This document shows, piece by piece, positions 40,153 through 51,853 of a stretch of 64,000 nt of DNA. This DNA comes from Brevundimonas sp. AAP58 (lineage in GTDB: Bacteria > Pseudomonadota > Alphaproteobacteria > Caulobacterales > Caulobacteraceae). The translations under genes were made by a program, and so were the position numbers. The notes beneath the pieces were generated by a model. The model had not been told where the DNA came from and ran no database searches. It saw only the letters and a program-made list of their open reading frames with translations. Location: contig NZ_LJHU01000075.1 in assembly GCF_001295975.1 (NCBI RefSeq), positions 1 through 64,000 on the forward strand. Direction: 5' to 3'. The first letter of the stretch is position 1. Each line of letters opens with the position of its first letter.

Positions 40153-41748
40153 ATGCCAATGCGTACCCGTCTGCTCGGCCTCGCCTTCGCCTCGGCCGAC
40201 CTCCTGATCGAACTGAACGCCCAGGGCGGCGTCGTCTTCGCCCTCGGCTCGGGTCCGCACGCGGATCTTCCAAGCGAGCGACTGATCGGCCTGAGCCTGC
40301 CGGGCATCTTGACCGATGCATCTGCCGAGGCCCTGCGCGCCGCCCTCGCCGATCTTTCGCCCGGCCGCCGGACCACGCCCCTCGAGATTCACCTTGTTTG
40401 CGGCGAGCACCGCGTACGCCGGGCGACCGCGCGCCTGTTCCAGTTGCCGGACCTCGCGCCGAACATCTCTTGCGCCATCCAGTACGAGGGCGCGCCCTAT
40501 CGCGTTTCGAACGTCGACTCGTCGCCGGTTCTGACACCGGTGGCCCTGCTGGAACGCGCGCGTCAGGTCCTGACCGACCCCGCTGACGCCCGGCCCCTTG
40601 CCGTCGCCTTCGTGGACGTGGAGGGTCTGGAAGCTGCGGCCGCGTCCGGCGAGGCCGGAGAGCGCTTGGTCGCCCGCGTCGAGGCCGCCATCCAGTCCGC
40701 GTCACTGGACGGGGCCAGCGCCGGCCGGCTTGGCGCCGAACGTTTCGCCATGCTGAAAGACCGCGTCGATCAGACCGACCTCGTCGGCGAGGTCCGCGAA
40801 CTGGGCCGCAGTGAGGGCATAGAGCTGTCGCCCCGCGCGTCGGAGGCCGCCATCGAGCACGGGGGCGAGCCATTGAACGCTCTCCGCGCCCTGCGCTTCG
40901 CCGTCGAGGGCTGCCTCGCCGACGGCGGCCTGGAAAAGCCCGAGATGAGCTTTCAGGCCTCGCTTACCCGCACACTGCGAGAAGCCGACGCCTTCCGCGC
41001 CGTCGTCCGCACCCGCGACTTCGAGCTCCATTATCAGCCGATCGTCACCCTGAGCACTGGCGCGGTTCACCACTTCGAGGCGCTCGCCCGCTTCAAGGCG
41101 ACCTCTGGCCCCGCCAACACCATCCGCATGGCCGAGGAACTGGCCCTCATCGACGGCTTCGACCTGGCCGTGGCGGAGAAGGCCCTGGGCCGCCTGCGCC
41201 GCCCCGGCGCGGGCCTGATGAAGTTCGCCGTGAACGTCTCGGGCGCCTCTCTCGCCGACGATCGTTACGTCGAGGCCCTGTTGCGCATGACCGCCTCGCG
41301 CCCCGAGGACCGCAAGCGCCTGATGGTCGAGGTGACCGAGTCCGCCGCGCTGGCCGAGCTCGACGCCGCCAACCGCCGCATCAGCGCGCTTCGCGCCGCC
41401 GGGATCAAGGTCTGCATAGACGACTTCGGCGCCGGCGCGGCCTCCTACGACTATCTGCGCGCGCTGTCGGTGGACGCGGTCAAGATCGACGGCCGCTTCG
41501 TCCAGAACCTGGACGACAATCCCCGCAGTCAGACGATGATCGCCCACCTCGTCGGTATGTGCGCCGACCTCAAGGTCGAGACCATCGCCGAGATGATCGA
41601 GACCCAGACCGTCGCCGACATCCTGCTGAACCTCGGCGTCGACCACGGTCAGGGCTGGTTGTTCGGCAAGGCCGAGGCCGAACCGCGCACCACCCTACCC
41701 TCCGCCGAGCCCACGCGGCGCCTTGGCGAGGTTGTCGGCTGGGCCTGA
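40153..41748 (+). CDS. EAL-domain cyclic-di-GMP phosphodiesterase with degenerate GGDEF
   Basis: 531 residues. An N-terminal ~120-residue sensor-like region has no clear family. Then comes a degenerate GGDEF domain (~125-260), where the signature site reads RLGAERFAML. The EAL domain follows: HHFEALARF, KFAVNVSGASL, LMVEVTESAAL, CIDDFGAGAASYDYL, VDAVKIDGRF and ETIAEMIE, then GQGWLFG. The metal- and substrate-binding acidic residues appear present, with AEMIE replacing the common AEGVE. It probably breaks down c-di-GMP. It follows the flagellar genes, which suits control of motility (inference). Confidence 0.85.
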   Translation: MPMRTRLLGLAFASADLLIELNAQGGVVFALGSGPHADLPSERLIGLSLPGILTDASAEALRAALADLSPGRRTTPLEIHLVCGEHRVRRATARLFQLPDLAPNISCAIQYEGAPYRVSNVDSSPVLTPVALLERARQVLTDPADARPLAVAFVDVEGLEAAAASGEAGERLVARVEAAIQSASLDGASAGRLGAERFAMLKDRVDQTDLVGEVRELGRSEGIELSPRASEAAIEHGGEPLNALRALRFAVEGCLADGGLEKPEMSFQASLTRTLREADAFRAVVRTRDFELHYQPIVTLSTGAVHHFEALARFKATSGPANTIRMAEELALIDGFDLAVAEKALGRLRRPGAGLMKFAVNVSGASLADDRYVEALLRMTASRPEDRKRLMVEVTESAALAELDAANRRISALRAAGIKVCIDDFGAGAASYDYLRALSVDAVKIDGRFVQNLDDNPRSQTMIAHLVGMCADLKVETIAEMIETQTVADILLNLGVDHGQGWLFGKAEAEPRTTLPSAEPTRRLGEVVGWA

Positions 41749-41798
41749 CGGGCAGCCCATTTCGTGACAGGCTGCGCACGCAGGGCCGGAGTCATCCC

Positions 41799-42236
41799 AT
41801 GATCCGCAACATCAGCGTTCCGCTTGTCGTCCTCAGCGCGCTGTCGGCCTGCGCCACAGGCCCCGACGCACCCGCCGGGCTGCGCGACTACTCGGCGATC
41901 GCGACCCTGCCGCCCTCACCGCGCGCCCGACTCTACGCCGACTGCGTCGCGGCCTCCGTAGCCGCCGGGACCTATGCCCACGCCCAGAACCACGACACCG
42001 ACATGGTCGTCTTCACCTGCGATGGTCGCCCCGCCCGCGCCTTCTACGAGGGTCTGGCAGAGCGCAGCGCCGCTGTAGGCTCCCAGTTCGTCCACGACGG
42101 GCGCACCTGGCGCTCTACCAATCGCGTCGAGCGTGACCTGTTCGGCGTCGACGTCTGCTCCACCGACGGCACGGCCGATTTCCGTTGCTCCATCAGCCTG
42201 AACGCGGGCCCGTTCCTGCGAGAGTCCGCAGACTGA
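41799..42236 (+). CDS. Hypothetical lipoprotein
   Basis: 145 residues from ATG 41799. The signal peptide ends in a lipobox LSAC (Cys at about 18), followed by ATGPDAP. The mature part has four cysteines ([37 protein letters not shown]) that could form two disulfides. There is no known domain. It lies upstream of the LexA-controlled uvrA gene but has its own stop before the box. The longer frame to 41559 overlaps the EAL gene and is not used. Confidence 0.75.
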   Translation: MIRNISVPLVVLSALSACATGPDAPAGLRDYSAIATLPPSPRARLYADCVAASVAAGTYAHAQNHDTDMVVFTCDGRPARAFYEGLAERSAAVGSQFVHDGRTWRSTNRVERDLFGVDVCSTDGTADFRCSISLNAGPFLRESAD

Positions 42237-42251
42237 CAGCAGCGTCTCAAT

Positions 42252-42266
42252 GTTCCCACATTGTTC
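42252..42266. promoter_or_regulatory. LexA (SOS) box upstream of uvrA
   Basis: GTTC-CCACATT-GTTC exactly fits the alphaproteobacterial LexA operator GTTC-N7-GTTC. It lies 83 bases before the uvrA ATG, so uvrA should be induced by DNA damage. This is the only such box I noticed in the window. Confidence 0.85.
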
Positions 42267-42348
42267 TTGCTGAATCGCCGGTCTTGATCCCCATATAGCG
42301 TTGTCGCGCCGGGCCCCTCGCCCGGCTCTCCCGCGTTCTCCGGACAGC

Positions 42349-45282
<2,934 letters not shown>

Positions 45283-45296
45283 TCCTCACCCCACGG

Positions 45297-45331
45297 CCGT
45301 CATCCTCTCCGACGTCATCCGAGGATGACGG
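45297..45331. terminator. Hairpin between convergent uvrA and membrane-protein genes
   Basis: CCGTCATCCTC (45297-45307) and GAGGATGACGG (45321-45331) form a perfect 11-bp stem, enclosed by CCTCACCCC and GGGGTGCGAGG. Its place between two gene ends suggests a bidirectional terminator, although no T-run follows. The sequence could also be a short dispersed palindrome. Confidence 0.5.
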
Positions 45332-45345
45332 AGGGGTGCGAGGAC

Positions 45346-46239
45346 TCACCCCTCCTGCGGCAACCCCTTGATGTCCCGATAGGCCGCCGAGAACGGCGCA
45401 TACAGCACCGCCAGCTGCAGCGCCGACACCACCGCATTCACCACGCCCCAGGCCAGCAGCCCCGGCCCCGCGGCCTGGACGATCTGCGCCGTCGACATCC
45501 CGTCCATCGTCGCCAGCTGCTCCAGCCCGCCGCCCGTCATCATCATGATCGGCAAGGAGATGATCGTCCCCAGCAGGCTGACCAGGATCGACATGATGAA
45601 GGCGATGATCGCCATGCCCAGGATCGGGAGGACCTTGCCCTTGGTCACGGCGAACGAGGCGAACGGCGCGATCCGCTTCTCCGCCACCGTGATCGGCACG
45701 GCCAGGCTCAGACGGATCGCCAGCCAGCACAGCAGGACCAGCGCGCCGAGCCCCAGGAGCACCCCGGTCAGGACGCCCGCCCCCTGATCGCCCTGCGCCA
45801 CTACGCCGGCCGCAAAGGCCACCACCATGAAGACCACGAAGGAGCCCACTCCCATGACGATGCCGAGGATGATGTTCACCGCCATCACCCGCAGCTCGTC
45901 GCCGCCCAGCCGCAGGTATCCGAACGCCTTCTGCGACGGGAACAGTACGCCCCGCGCGACGCCTGCGCTCAGCACCGCGCCTACGATCAGCCCCATAGGC
46001 ACAGCGAAACCGAGCAGGGTCGCATAGCTCATGCCCAGTGCCTGCAGATCGGCGATATCGGGGTCGCCGCCCTGCATGGTCTCGGCCTGGGCGATGATCG
46101 TGGCCAGCTGCCCGCCCACCAGGGCGAAGAAGGCGACGAAGAAGATCACATAGGCCAGACCCCAGAACAGGATCGCCAGCGGGTTCCGCCGCACGATGCG
46201 AAAGCCCTCGAACGCGGCCTCGGTGGCTGAAAAGCTCAT
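45346..46239 (-). CDS. Polytopic membrane protein, tandem paralogue 3
   Basis: 297 residues with about six hydrophobic helices (for example AILFWGLAYVIFFVAFFALV, LLGFAVPMGLIVGAVLSAG, VMGVGSFVVFMVVAFAAGVV). The central WLAIRLSLAVPITVAEKR is shared in outline with the two upstream genes (WGRLSLIAPAAVITKT; VRLSLFAHATL). The conserved layout of an N-terminal region, a helix pair and this RLSL motif suggests paralogues from tandem duplication. No known family was recognised; a glycerophosphodiester-phosphodiesterase-like membrane domain is possible. Function unknown. Confidence 0.75.
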   Translation of the reverse strand: MSFSATEAAFEGFRIVRRNPLAILFWGLAYVIFFVAFFALVGGQLATIIAQAETMQGGDPDIADLQALGMSYATLLGFAVPMGLIVGAVLSAGVARGVLFPSQKAFGYLRLGGDELRVMAVNIILGIVMGVGSFVVFMVVAFAAGVVAQGDQGAGVLTGVLLGLGALVLLCWLAIRLSLAVPITVAEKRIAPFASFAVTKGKVLPILGMAIIAFIMSILVSLLGTIISLPIMMMTGGGLEQLATMDGMSTAQIVQAAGPGLLAWGVVNAVVSALQLAVLYAPFSAAYRDIKGLPQEG

Positions 46240-46268
46240 GGCGAATCCTCTCCCTGCTGTCGGCGACC

Positions 46269-47243
46269 CTAGGGGTTCGCCGTCTCGACGTCAGCCCCGG
46301 CGAGCTCGGGTCGCGGAACCAGGCCTTGCGCGGCCACTGCGAACGGCGCGGTCCACAGCGCCTGCGAAAACCCGCTGATCCAGGCCAGCACCGGCAGCAT
46401 CAGCGCCCCAACCCCCAGCATCGGCCAGGGGTTCTCCATCTGCGCCAGAACCCAGGCATTGATCGCCTCGTCGTCCCAGGCGCTCGGATCGTCGAACTGC
46501 GCCATGCCCGCCCCCAGCGCCACGGCCGCGATCAGGATCAGAACGAACACGACCATCCCGATCAGGATGGTCACCGCGAACAGCGTCAGCATGAGCAGGA
46601 ACAGCTTGGCGGTCTGACCGCGCCCTGCCCTCCATCCCTCATCGAAGGCCAGGGTCTTCGTAATCACCGCAGCAGGCGCGATCAGCGACAGACGGCCCCA
46701 GAGGACCAGGGTGGCGAACAGGCCGATCAGACCGATCGCCACCGCCGTCAACGCCGACCACGTCATCTCGCCGCCGGAGACCCCCCCTGCGATACCGAAA
46801 CCCGCGATCAGAACCCCCAGCACGATCCAGACGATCACCGTCCCGACGACGATGGCGATGCCGATCACGGCCACATGAAACTCGTCCCGGCTGAACCTAA
46901 GAAACGCCGCCCCGTCGCCCCGCCGGCCGGCCATCGCCGCCCGGATCACAGCCGTGGTGACCAGCAGCGTCGCCAGCAGCCCCAGGATGTTGGACAGTCC
47001 GCTCCAGGCCTGGAAAGCCATGAACTGGCTGAAGCTCTCGAAGTCTTCCAGATCGCCTTCGGAGGCCAAGACGGCCGCGTCGCCCGTCTGCATGGCCTCG
47101 GCGAACAGGGGCGCAACCGCCGCGATCGCCACGACCGACGGGATCAGCAGCACCAGTCCCCAGGCGATCGTCGACAACGGTTTGCCGAACGCCAGCCGGA
47201 ACGGCGCAGCGACCGCATCCCCGATGGAAAATCCGCGTCTCAT
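46269..47243 (-). CDS. Polytopic membrane protein, tandem paralogue 2
   Basis: 324 residues. It starts MRRGFSIGDAVAAPFRLAFGKPLSTIAWGLVLL, a cytoplasmic amphipathic lead into the first helix. It has about six transmembrane helices, with WGRLSLIAPAAVITKTLAFDEGW in the centre and AFDEGWRAGRGQTAKLFLLML after it. A periplasmic acidic loop (FDDPSAWDDEAINAWVLAQ) lies before the last helix. It overlaps the third paralogue (47240) by four bases. Function unknown. Confidence 0.75.
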   Translation of the reverse strand: MRRGFSIGDAVAAPFRLAFGKPLSTIAWGLVLLIPSVVAIAAVAPLFAEAMQTGDAAVLASEGDLEDFESFSQFMAFQAWSGLSNILGLLATLLVTTAVIRAAMAGRRGDGAAFLRFSRDEFHVAVIGIAIVVGTVIVWIVLGVLIAGFGIAGGVSGGEMTWSALTAVAIGLIGLFATLVLWGRLSLIAPAAVITKTLAFDEGWRAGRGQTAKLFLLMLTLFAVTILIGMVVFVLILIAAVALGAGMAQFDDPSAWDDEAINAWVLAQMENPWPMLGVGALMLPVLAWISGFSQALWTAPFAVAAQGLVPRPELAGADVETANP

Positions 47244-48052
47244 GCCGATCTCTCCTCCGGCGTCCAGTATTCAAGCTGTCGATAGGCCGCGCCCAGGAAC
47301 GCCATGGTCAGCGGCAGCTGCACGCCCACCAGCCCTACGACCCAAGCGACCGTCGCCGCCGTCCCGGTCAGCGCCCCGCCCCCGATCAGGGCGATCAGCG
47401 CGATTTTCGGCGCACTCGTGACGATCAACCCCGCCAGCAGCTGCCAGAAGCTGCCGTAGGCGATGCCCATGCTGTTCAGCGAGACCATCTGCCGCCGCCC
47501 CAGCGTCGCATGGGCGAACAGCGACAGCCGCACCGCTAGCACCAGCGGAATGATCAGCGCCCCCGCCACCACGGTGCCCACGACCGCCAGCCGCCACGGC
47601 GGCCCGACCGCCGCCCAGTCCTGCGCCCGGATCGCCTCGACGTTCAGCTCCGCCCCGCCCGCGATGGCCAGGACGATCACGCCCAGTACCGAGACGATCA
47701 TCGCCAGGAAGATCAGGCACAGCAGCGCCGCCCCGACCAGCCGAAGCTCCGGCCACTTGAACTGGAGTCCCCCAGGCTCGAGCCCCAGATCACGCGCCGC
47801 CTTCAGGTCCCGCGTGATCGACAGACGAGCCAACGCACCGACCGCCACGACACCCAGAACCACCGCCGCACCCGCCGCCGCCGCGACCGCGCCGCTCAAA
47901 GCCTCCACGAACAGCGGGGCCAGACAGACCGCCGCCAGCAGGATCAGCGATCCAGCCGCCCCAAGGCACAGACGCGGAAACGCCGCCACCGCGTCGCCCA
48001 ACGCGCGCGTCAGCTTCAGCCTTCGGCTTCCGACATCCCGATGGCTCATCAA
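47240..48052 (-). CDS. Polytopic membrane protein, tandem paralogue 1
   Basis: 270 residues, first gene of the three-gene operon. LTRALGDAVAAFPRLCLGAAGSLILLAAV corresponds to the FSIGDAVAAPFRLAFG opening of the next gene, and VRLSLFAHATLGRRQMVSLN to its RLSL motif. It has about six hydrophobic segments. The upstream 95 bases contain a 7-bp hairpin (48066-48089) shared with the divergent trmFO. No enzymatic motif. Function unknown. Confidence 0.75.
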   Translation of the reverse strand: MMSHRDVGSRRLKLTRALGDAVAAFPRLCLGAAGSLILLAAVCLAPLFVEALSGAVAAAAGAAVVLGVVAVGALARLSITRDLKAARDLGLEPGGLQFKWPELRLVGAALLCLIFLAMIVSVLGVIVLAIAGGAELNVEAIRAQDWAAVGPPWRLAVVGTVVAGALIIPLVLAVRLSLFAHATLGRRQMVSLNSMGIAYGSFWQLLAGLIVTSAPKIALIALIGGGALTGTAATVAWVVGLVGVQLPLTMAFLGAAYRQLEYWTPEERSA

Positions 48053-48065
48053 GCCCCCTCTTTGA

Positions 48066-48089
48066 GCACGGCCGCCCTTATAGCCGTGC
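48066..48089. promoter_or_regulatory. Inverted repeat in the trmFO / membrane-protein divergent promoter region
   Basis: GCACGGC (48066-48072) pairs with GCCGTGC (48083-48089) over a 10-base loop containing CTTATA. It sits in the 95-base divergent promoter gap and might be an operator covering a -10 region. Confidence 0.3.
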
Positions 48090-48147
48090 GACGCCTTCGC
48101 CGACAGACGGCGGCTGACGAACCGGCCGCGCGTGGCTAGAAAGCCGC

Positions 48148-49533
48148 ATGTCCACCTCCCCCTCTCCCATCCACGTCGTCGGCGGCGGCCTCGCCGGCTC
48201 CGAGGCCGCCTGGCAGATCGCCCAGGCCGGCGTCCCCGTCATCCTGCACGAGATGCGCCGCCCCGGCGTCACGACTGACGCCCACCATACGGATGGTCTC
48301 GCCGAGCTCGTCTGCTCCAACTCCTTCCGCTCGGACGACTGGGAGTACAACGCCGTCGGCCTGCTGCATGCCGAGATGCGGGCGCTGGACTCGATCATCA
48401 TGGCCTGCGGCGACGCTCATCAGGTGCCCGCGGGCGGTGCCCTCGCCGTCGACCGCGAAGGCTTCTCCAAAGCCGTCACCGAGCGCCTGCACGCCCACCC
48501 CCTCGTCACCGTCGTGCGCGAGGAGATCGCGGGCCTGCCGCCAGAGGACTGGGACAGCGTCATCGTCGCCACCGGCCCCCTGACCTCGCCCGCCCTGGCC
48601 GACGCCATCCTGGCCCTGACCGGCGAGGAATCCTTGAGCTTCTTCGACGCCATCGCCCCCATCGTCCATGCCGACTCCATCGACTTCGACATCGCCTGGC
48701 GCCAGTCGCGCTACGACAAGGAAGGCCCGGGCGGCGACGCCGCCGCCTACGTCAACTGCCCGATGGACAAGCCCACCTACGACGCCTTCATCGACGCCCT
48801 GCTCAGCGGCCCCAAGGCCGAGTTCAAGGAGTGGGAGAACGTCCCCTATTTCGACGGCTGCCTGCCCATCGAGGTCATGGCCGAACGCGGCCGCGAGACC
48901 CTGCGCCACGGCCCCATGAAGCCCGTCGGCCTGACCAACCCGCGCGACCCGACGGTCAAGCCCCACGCCATCGTCCAGCTGCGTCAGGACAATGCGCTCG
49001 GTACCCTGTTCAACATGGTCGGCTTCCAGACCAAGCTGAAGCACGGCGCCCAGGCCGAGGTCTTCCGCATGATCCCGGGCCTCCAGAACGCACAGTTCGC
49101 CCGCCTGGGCGGCCTGCACCGCAACACATACCTCAACAGTCCCAAACTGTTGGACCGCCAACTTCGCCTGAAACCTCAACCGCGCCTGCGCTTCGCCGGC
49201 CAGGTCACCGGCGTCGAGGGCTACGTCGAAAGCGCCGCAACTGGCCTCCTCGCCGGCCGTCTCGCCGCCGCCGAACGCCTGGGCAAGCCGCTGGACGCCC
49301 CGCCCGCGCACACCGCCATCGGCGCCCTGGTGGAACACATCACCGGCGGCCACCTCGAGGGCGCGAAGTTTTCCCCAATGAACATCAACTATGGACTCCT
49401 GCCTCCTCTGGAGGCCCCACGCGTCGATGCCGAGGGCAAACGCATCCCACCCAAGGACCGCGGCCGAGCGAAGAAACGTCTGATGAGCATCCGCGCGCTG
49501 GACGGCCTGAACGCCTGGCGGGGCGCCGCCTGA
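48148..49533 (+). CDS. trmFO: Methylenetetrahydrofolate-tRNA-(uracil-54-C5)-methyltransferase TrmFO
   Basis: 461 residues. The FAD motif [19 protein letters not shown] is at the N-terminus, then [28 protein letters not shown], and FEAxxPIExMAERG-type [20 protein letters not shown], with [19 protein letters not shown] after it. It makes ribothymidine at position 54 of tRNA using methylene-THF and NADPH, the folate route used instead of SAM-dependent TrmA in many bacteria. It ends close before the MpaB-family gene. Confidence 0.95.
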   Translation: MSTSPSPIHVVGGGLAGSEAAWQIAQAGVPVILHEMRRPGVTTDAHHTDGLAELVCSNSFRSDDWEYNAVGLLHAEMRALDSIIMACGDAHQVPAGGALAVDREGFSKAVTERLHAHPLVTVVREEIAGLPPEDWDSVIVATGPLTSPALADAILALTGEESLSFFDAIAPIVHADSIDFDIAWRQSRYDKEGPGGDAAAYVNCPMDKPTYDAFIDALLSGPKAEFKEWENVPYFDGCLPIEVMAERGRETLRHGPMKPVGLTNPRDPTVKPHAIVQLRQDNALGTLFNMVGFQTKLKHGAQAEVFRMIPGLQNAQFARLGGLHRNTYLNSPKLLDRQLRLKPQPRLRFAGQVTGVEGYVESAATGLLAGRLAAAERLGKPLDAPPAHTAIGALVEHITGGHLEGAKFSPMNINYGLLPPLEAPRVDAEGKRIPPKDRGRAKKRLMSIRALDGLNAWRGAA

Positions 49534-49538
49534 TCGCC

Positions 49539-50423
49539 ATGCGACCATCCGAGTTCGTCAAGGCTCGCATCCGCCGCCGCATCAACGAACTGTTCAACGA
49601 TGTCGAACGGGGCGAGCGCCCGGCCTTGCGACGCGCCGACGCCCTGTTCCCGCCGGACTCGGTCGCCTGGCGGGTCAACGGCGACATCGTCACCATGATG
49701 ATCGGCGGCGTCTCGGGTCTGCTTCTGCAGATGCTGCATCCCGCGGTGCTGGCCGGCGTCTGGGACCACTCCGACTTCCGCGCCGACATGCACGGCCGCC
49801 TGCGCCGTACCGCCAAGTTCATCGCCGTCACCACCTACGACCATGCCCATAATGGCCAGGCCGCCATCGATCGCGTGCGTCGCATCCATCACAGGCTGGG
49901 CGGGACCCTGCCCGACGGCACGCCCTACCGCGTCAGCGACCCGCGCCTGCTCGCCTGGGTCCATGTGACAGAGATCACGAGCTTCCTCGACGCCTGGGTC
50001 CGCTACGGCGATCCAGCCATGAGCCGCGCCGACCAGGACGCCTACATCGCCGAGATGTCCCGCATCGGCCGCGCCCTGGGTGCCGATCCCGTCCCGACCG
50101 ATCGGCTCTCCGCGGACGCCCTCATCCATGCCATGCGCGGCGAACTGCGCGCCGACGCCCGTACGCGGGAGGTCGCCGACCTCGTCATGCGACAGAGGAT
50201 CGGCGGACAGGCCGAACGTGCCTCCGCCGCCCTCGTCATGGCCGCCGGCGCCGACCTCCTGCCCCGCTGGGCACGCGAGATGCACGGTCTCCCCGCCGCC
50301 TCGCCCGCGACCCACGCCGGCGCCCGCGCGCTCGCCCGCGGCCTCGCCTGGGTCTACGACGGCTCGCCCAATCGCCGCGTCTGGCCGGCCGAGGTCACCG
50401 TCTGGCCGGAGACCCGACGCTAG
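49539..50423 (+). CDS. Oxygenase MpaB family (DUF2236) protein
   Basis: 294 residues from ATG 49539. Family motifs are WRVNGDIVTMMIGGVSGLLLQMLHPAVLAGVWDHSDF, RLRRTAKFIAVTTY and the later LLAWVHVTEITSFLDAW (quoted here in parts only). The His in MLHP and HVTE are likely haem ligands, as in the rubber-oxygenase-like/MpaB superfamily. The substrate is unknown. It converges on the phytoene-synthase-like gene, the two overlapping by four bases at their ends. Confidence 0.85.
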   Translation: MRPSEFVKARIRRRINELFNDVERGERPALRRADALFPPDSVAWRVNGDIVTMMIGGVSGLLLQMLHPAVLAGVWDHSDFRADMHGRLRRTAKFIAVTTYDHAHNGQAAIDRVRRIHHRLGGTLPDGTPYRVSDPRLLAWVHVTEITSFLDAWVRYGDPAMSRADQDAYIAEMSRIGRALGADPVPTDRLSADALIHAMRGELRADARTREVADLVMRQRIGGQAERASAALVMAAGADLLPRWAREMHGLPAASPATHAGARALARGLAWVYDGSPNRRVWPAEVTVWPETRR

Positions 50424-51043
50424 ACCCGGCCCCGCGCCACCGCCCACGTCAGCCGCATCGCGCGCGTCGGATCCGTCGGCGAGACCGCGATCAACGCCCC
50501 ATGCGCCACCGCCGGAAACGCCACGGCCGGAAGCGCCTTCAGCGCCCGGTTCGCCTCGGCCCGCATCGCCTGCGCCTCCTCAAGCCGCCCCGTCTGCGCC
50601 AGCCCCCACATCCGCCCAGCCTCGACGACGGCCGCCTCGTGCCCCGGCCCCGCCAGAACCCGCACGCCGGCCTGCATCGGCCCGACGTAGAAGGCGTCCA
50701 GATCGTGCGGCTCGCCGTGAACCCGTCCGATGTGCGCCTCGATCAAGGCATCGAACGGCCCCCGATTCAACCCGCGTCGCCCGACCGCCGTCGTTAGGGC
50801 CTCCAGCACGGGATGCCCCTTCCTCGGTTCGCCCGCGAACACCCCGTCCATCTGCTCGCGCCACCAGGCGTAGCGCATCTCGGCCAACAGCGGTTGGGTC
50901 ACCCGCGTCGGAATGGCCAGGAGCTCGGACTCGAAGGCGTAGAGCGCGAGCAGGTCCGCCCGCGCCTCGGCGTCGCCGACGAACCGGCTGGACAGCCAGC
51001 GGTCCGGATCGGCCGCGCGGACCTGGTCGTCCAGATCAGCCAA
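50420..51043 (-). CDS. Squalene/phytoene synthase family protein (NDUFAF6-like)
   Basis: 207 residues. YAFESELLAIPTRVTQPLLAEMRYAWWREQMDG matches the shorter, non-carotenoid branch of the superfamily that includes the complex I assembly factor NDUFAF6. The Asp-rich prenyl-diphosphate motifs of true phytoene synthases are absent, so it is unlikely to make phytoene. Its ATG end overlaps the PuuD-like gene by eight bases, indicating co-translation with it. Confidence 0.78.
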   Translation of the reverse strand: MADLDDQVRAADPDRWLSSRFVGDAEARADLLALYAFESELLAIPTRVTQPLLAEMRYAWWREQMDGVFAGEPRKGHPVLEALTTAVGRRGLNRGPFDALIEAHIGRVHGEPHDLDAFYVGPMQAGVRVLAGPGHEAAVVEAGRMWGLAQTGRLEEAQAMRAEANRALKALPAVAFPAVAHGALIAVSPTDPTRAMRLTWAVARGRV

Positions 51044-51656
51044 ACAGGGTCTGGTACATGGCCATGCTGGTCAGCATAGGAAAGCTGAGTAGCAGATTGG
51101 TCCGGCTACCAAGCATCGCCACGCGCGCCGCCTTGGCCTTCCTGTCGTCGTCGACCACGACGATGCCCAGCGCCCGCTTCTGGTTCGGCCAGATGATGCC
51201 CCAGACGTTCAGGAACATGACGATGGCCAGCCACACCCCGACGCCCAGCAGCATGTATCCCTGATCCCCCTGCACCACGCCTCCGGCCAGGCCGAAGCTC
51301 ATCACTTCCATCGCATAGCCATGCCCGCGCAGCGCCAGGATCGCCAGGCCCGCCAGCACGGTGAACAGCGACGACCAGCGGAACCAGAACAGGGCCTCTG
51401 GCGCAATGTACTTCGACACCGCCGGCTTGAGCTCGCCAGGGATGCTCGGCATGACCCGGATCTGCACGAAGTTGAAGTAGTAGAGCAGCCCGATCCACAG
51501 GATGCCGAAGCCGACATGGCTCCAGCGTGCCACCGCCTGCCAGAAGCTGAGGTCGAAGCCGCCTGGCGACACGCGCCCGAAGGCGAAGATCATCACCCCC
51601 GCCAGCAGCAGGCTGAGGATCAGGGTGTTCCTGAAGTTCGAAAGCAGTCCGGCCAT
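51036..51656 (-). CDS. Urate hydroxylase PuuD-like membrane protein
   Basis: 206 residues from ATG 51656. About five to six helices, with SHVGFGILWIGLLYYFNFVQ, RWSSLFTVLAGLAILALRGHG and FLNVWGIIWPNQKRALG, match the membrane domain of PuuD (DUF989, urate oxidase N-terminal family). The C-terminal cytochrome c domain found in urate oxidases of this family is missing, and there are no purine-degradation genes nearby, so urate oxidation is doubtful. It could be a haem-binding membrane protein. A composite palindromic repeat lies just upstream. Confidence 0.75.
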   Translation of the reverse strand: MAGLLSNFRNTLILSLLLAGVMIFAFGRVSPGGFDLSFWQAVARWSHVGFGILWIGLLYYFNFVQIRVMPSIPGELKPAVSKYIAPEALFWFRWSSLFTVLAGLAILALRGHGYAMEVMSFGLAGGVVQGDQGYMLLGVGVWLAIVMFLNVWGIIWPNQKRALGIVVVDDDRKAKAARVAMLGSRTNLLLSFPMLTSMAMYQTLFG

Positions 51657-51690
51657 GTGGGTCCCCCGTGAGTCGCGGCGCACTCTACAT

Positions 51691-51837
51691 CTCCCTCCCC
51701 GGAACGGGGAGGGCAGGCGCGCAGCGCCGGGTGGGGGCGGCCGCGCGACACACAGGCGATATCGGAGTCCGGTTGATCAGGCCGCCCCCACCCGGTCTCC
51801 GCTTCGCTCCGACCACCCTCCCCTGAAGGGGAGGGAG
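51691..51837. repeat. Composite palindromic repeat, copy 2
   Basis: The left hairpin is CCCTCCCC-ggaac-GGGGAGGG. The central inverted repeat is GGGTGGGGGCGGCC / GGCCGCCCCCACCC, and the right hairpin is CCCTCCCC-tgaa-GGGGAGGG. It fills the gap between the PuuD-like gene and secF and may help end or stabilise their transcripts. Same architecture as the copies at 6118 and 54880. Confidence 0.85.
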
Positions 51838-51853
51838 AAACCGCGTCCACCCC

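Noticed and set aside
48136-49548. 470-codon open frame antisense to trmFO
   Set aside because: Same reason: the plus strand encodes an intact TrmFO and the antisense product has no protein-like features.
50420-51043. True phytoene synthase and carotenoid cluster
   Set aside because: The Asp-rich active-site motifs are missing, the protein is short, and no crt genes are nearby.
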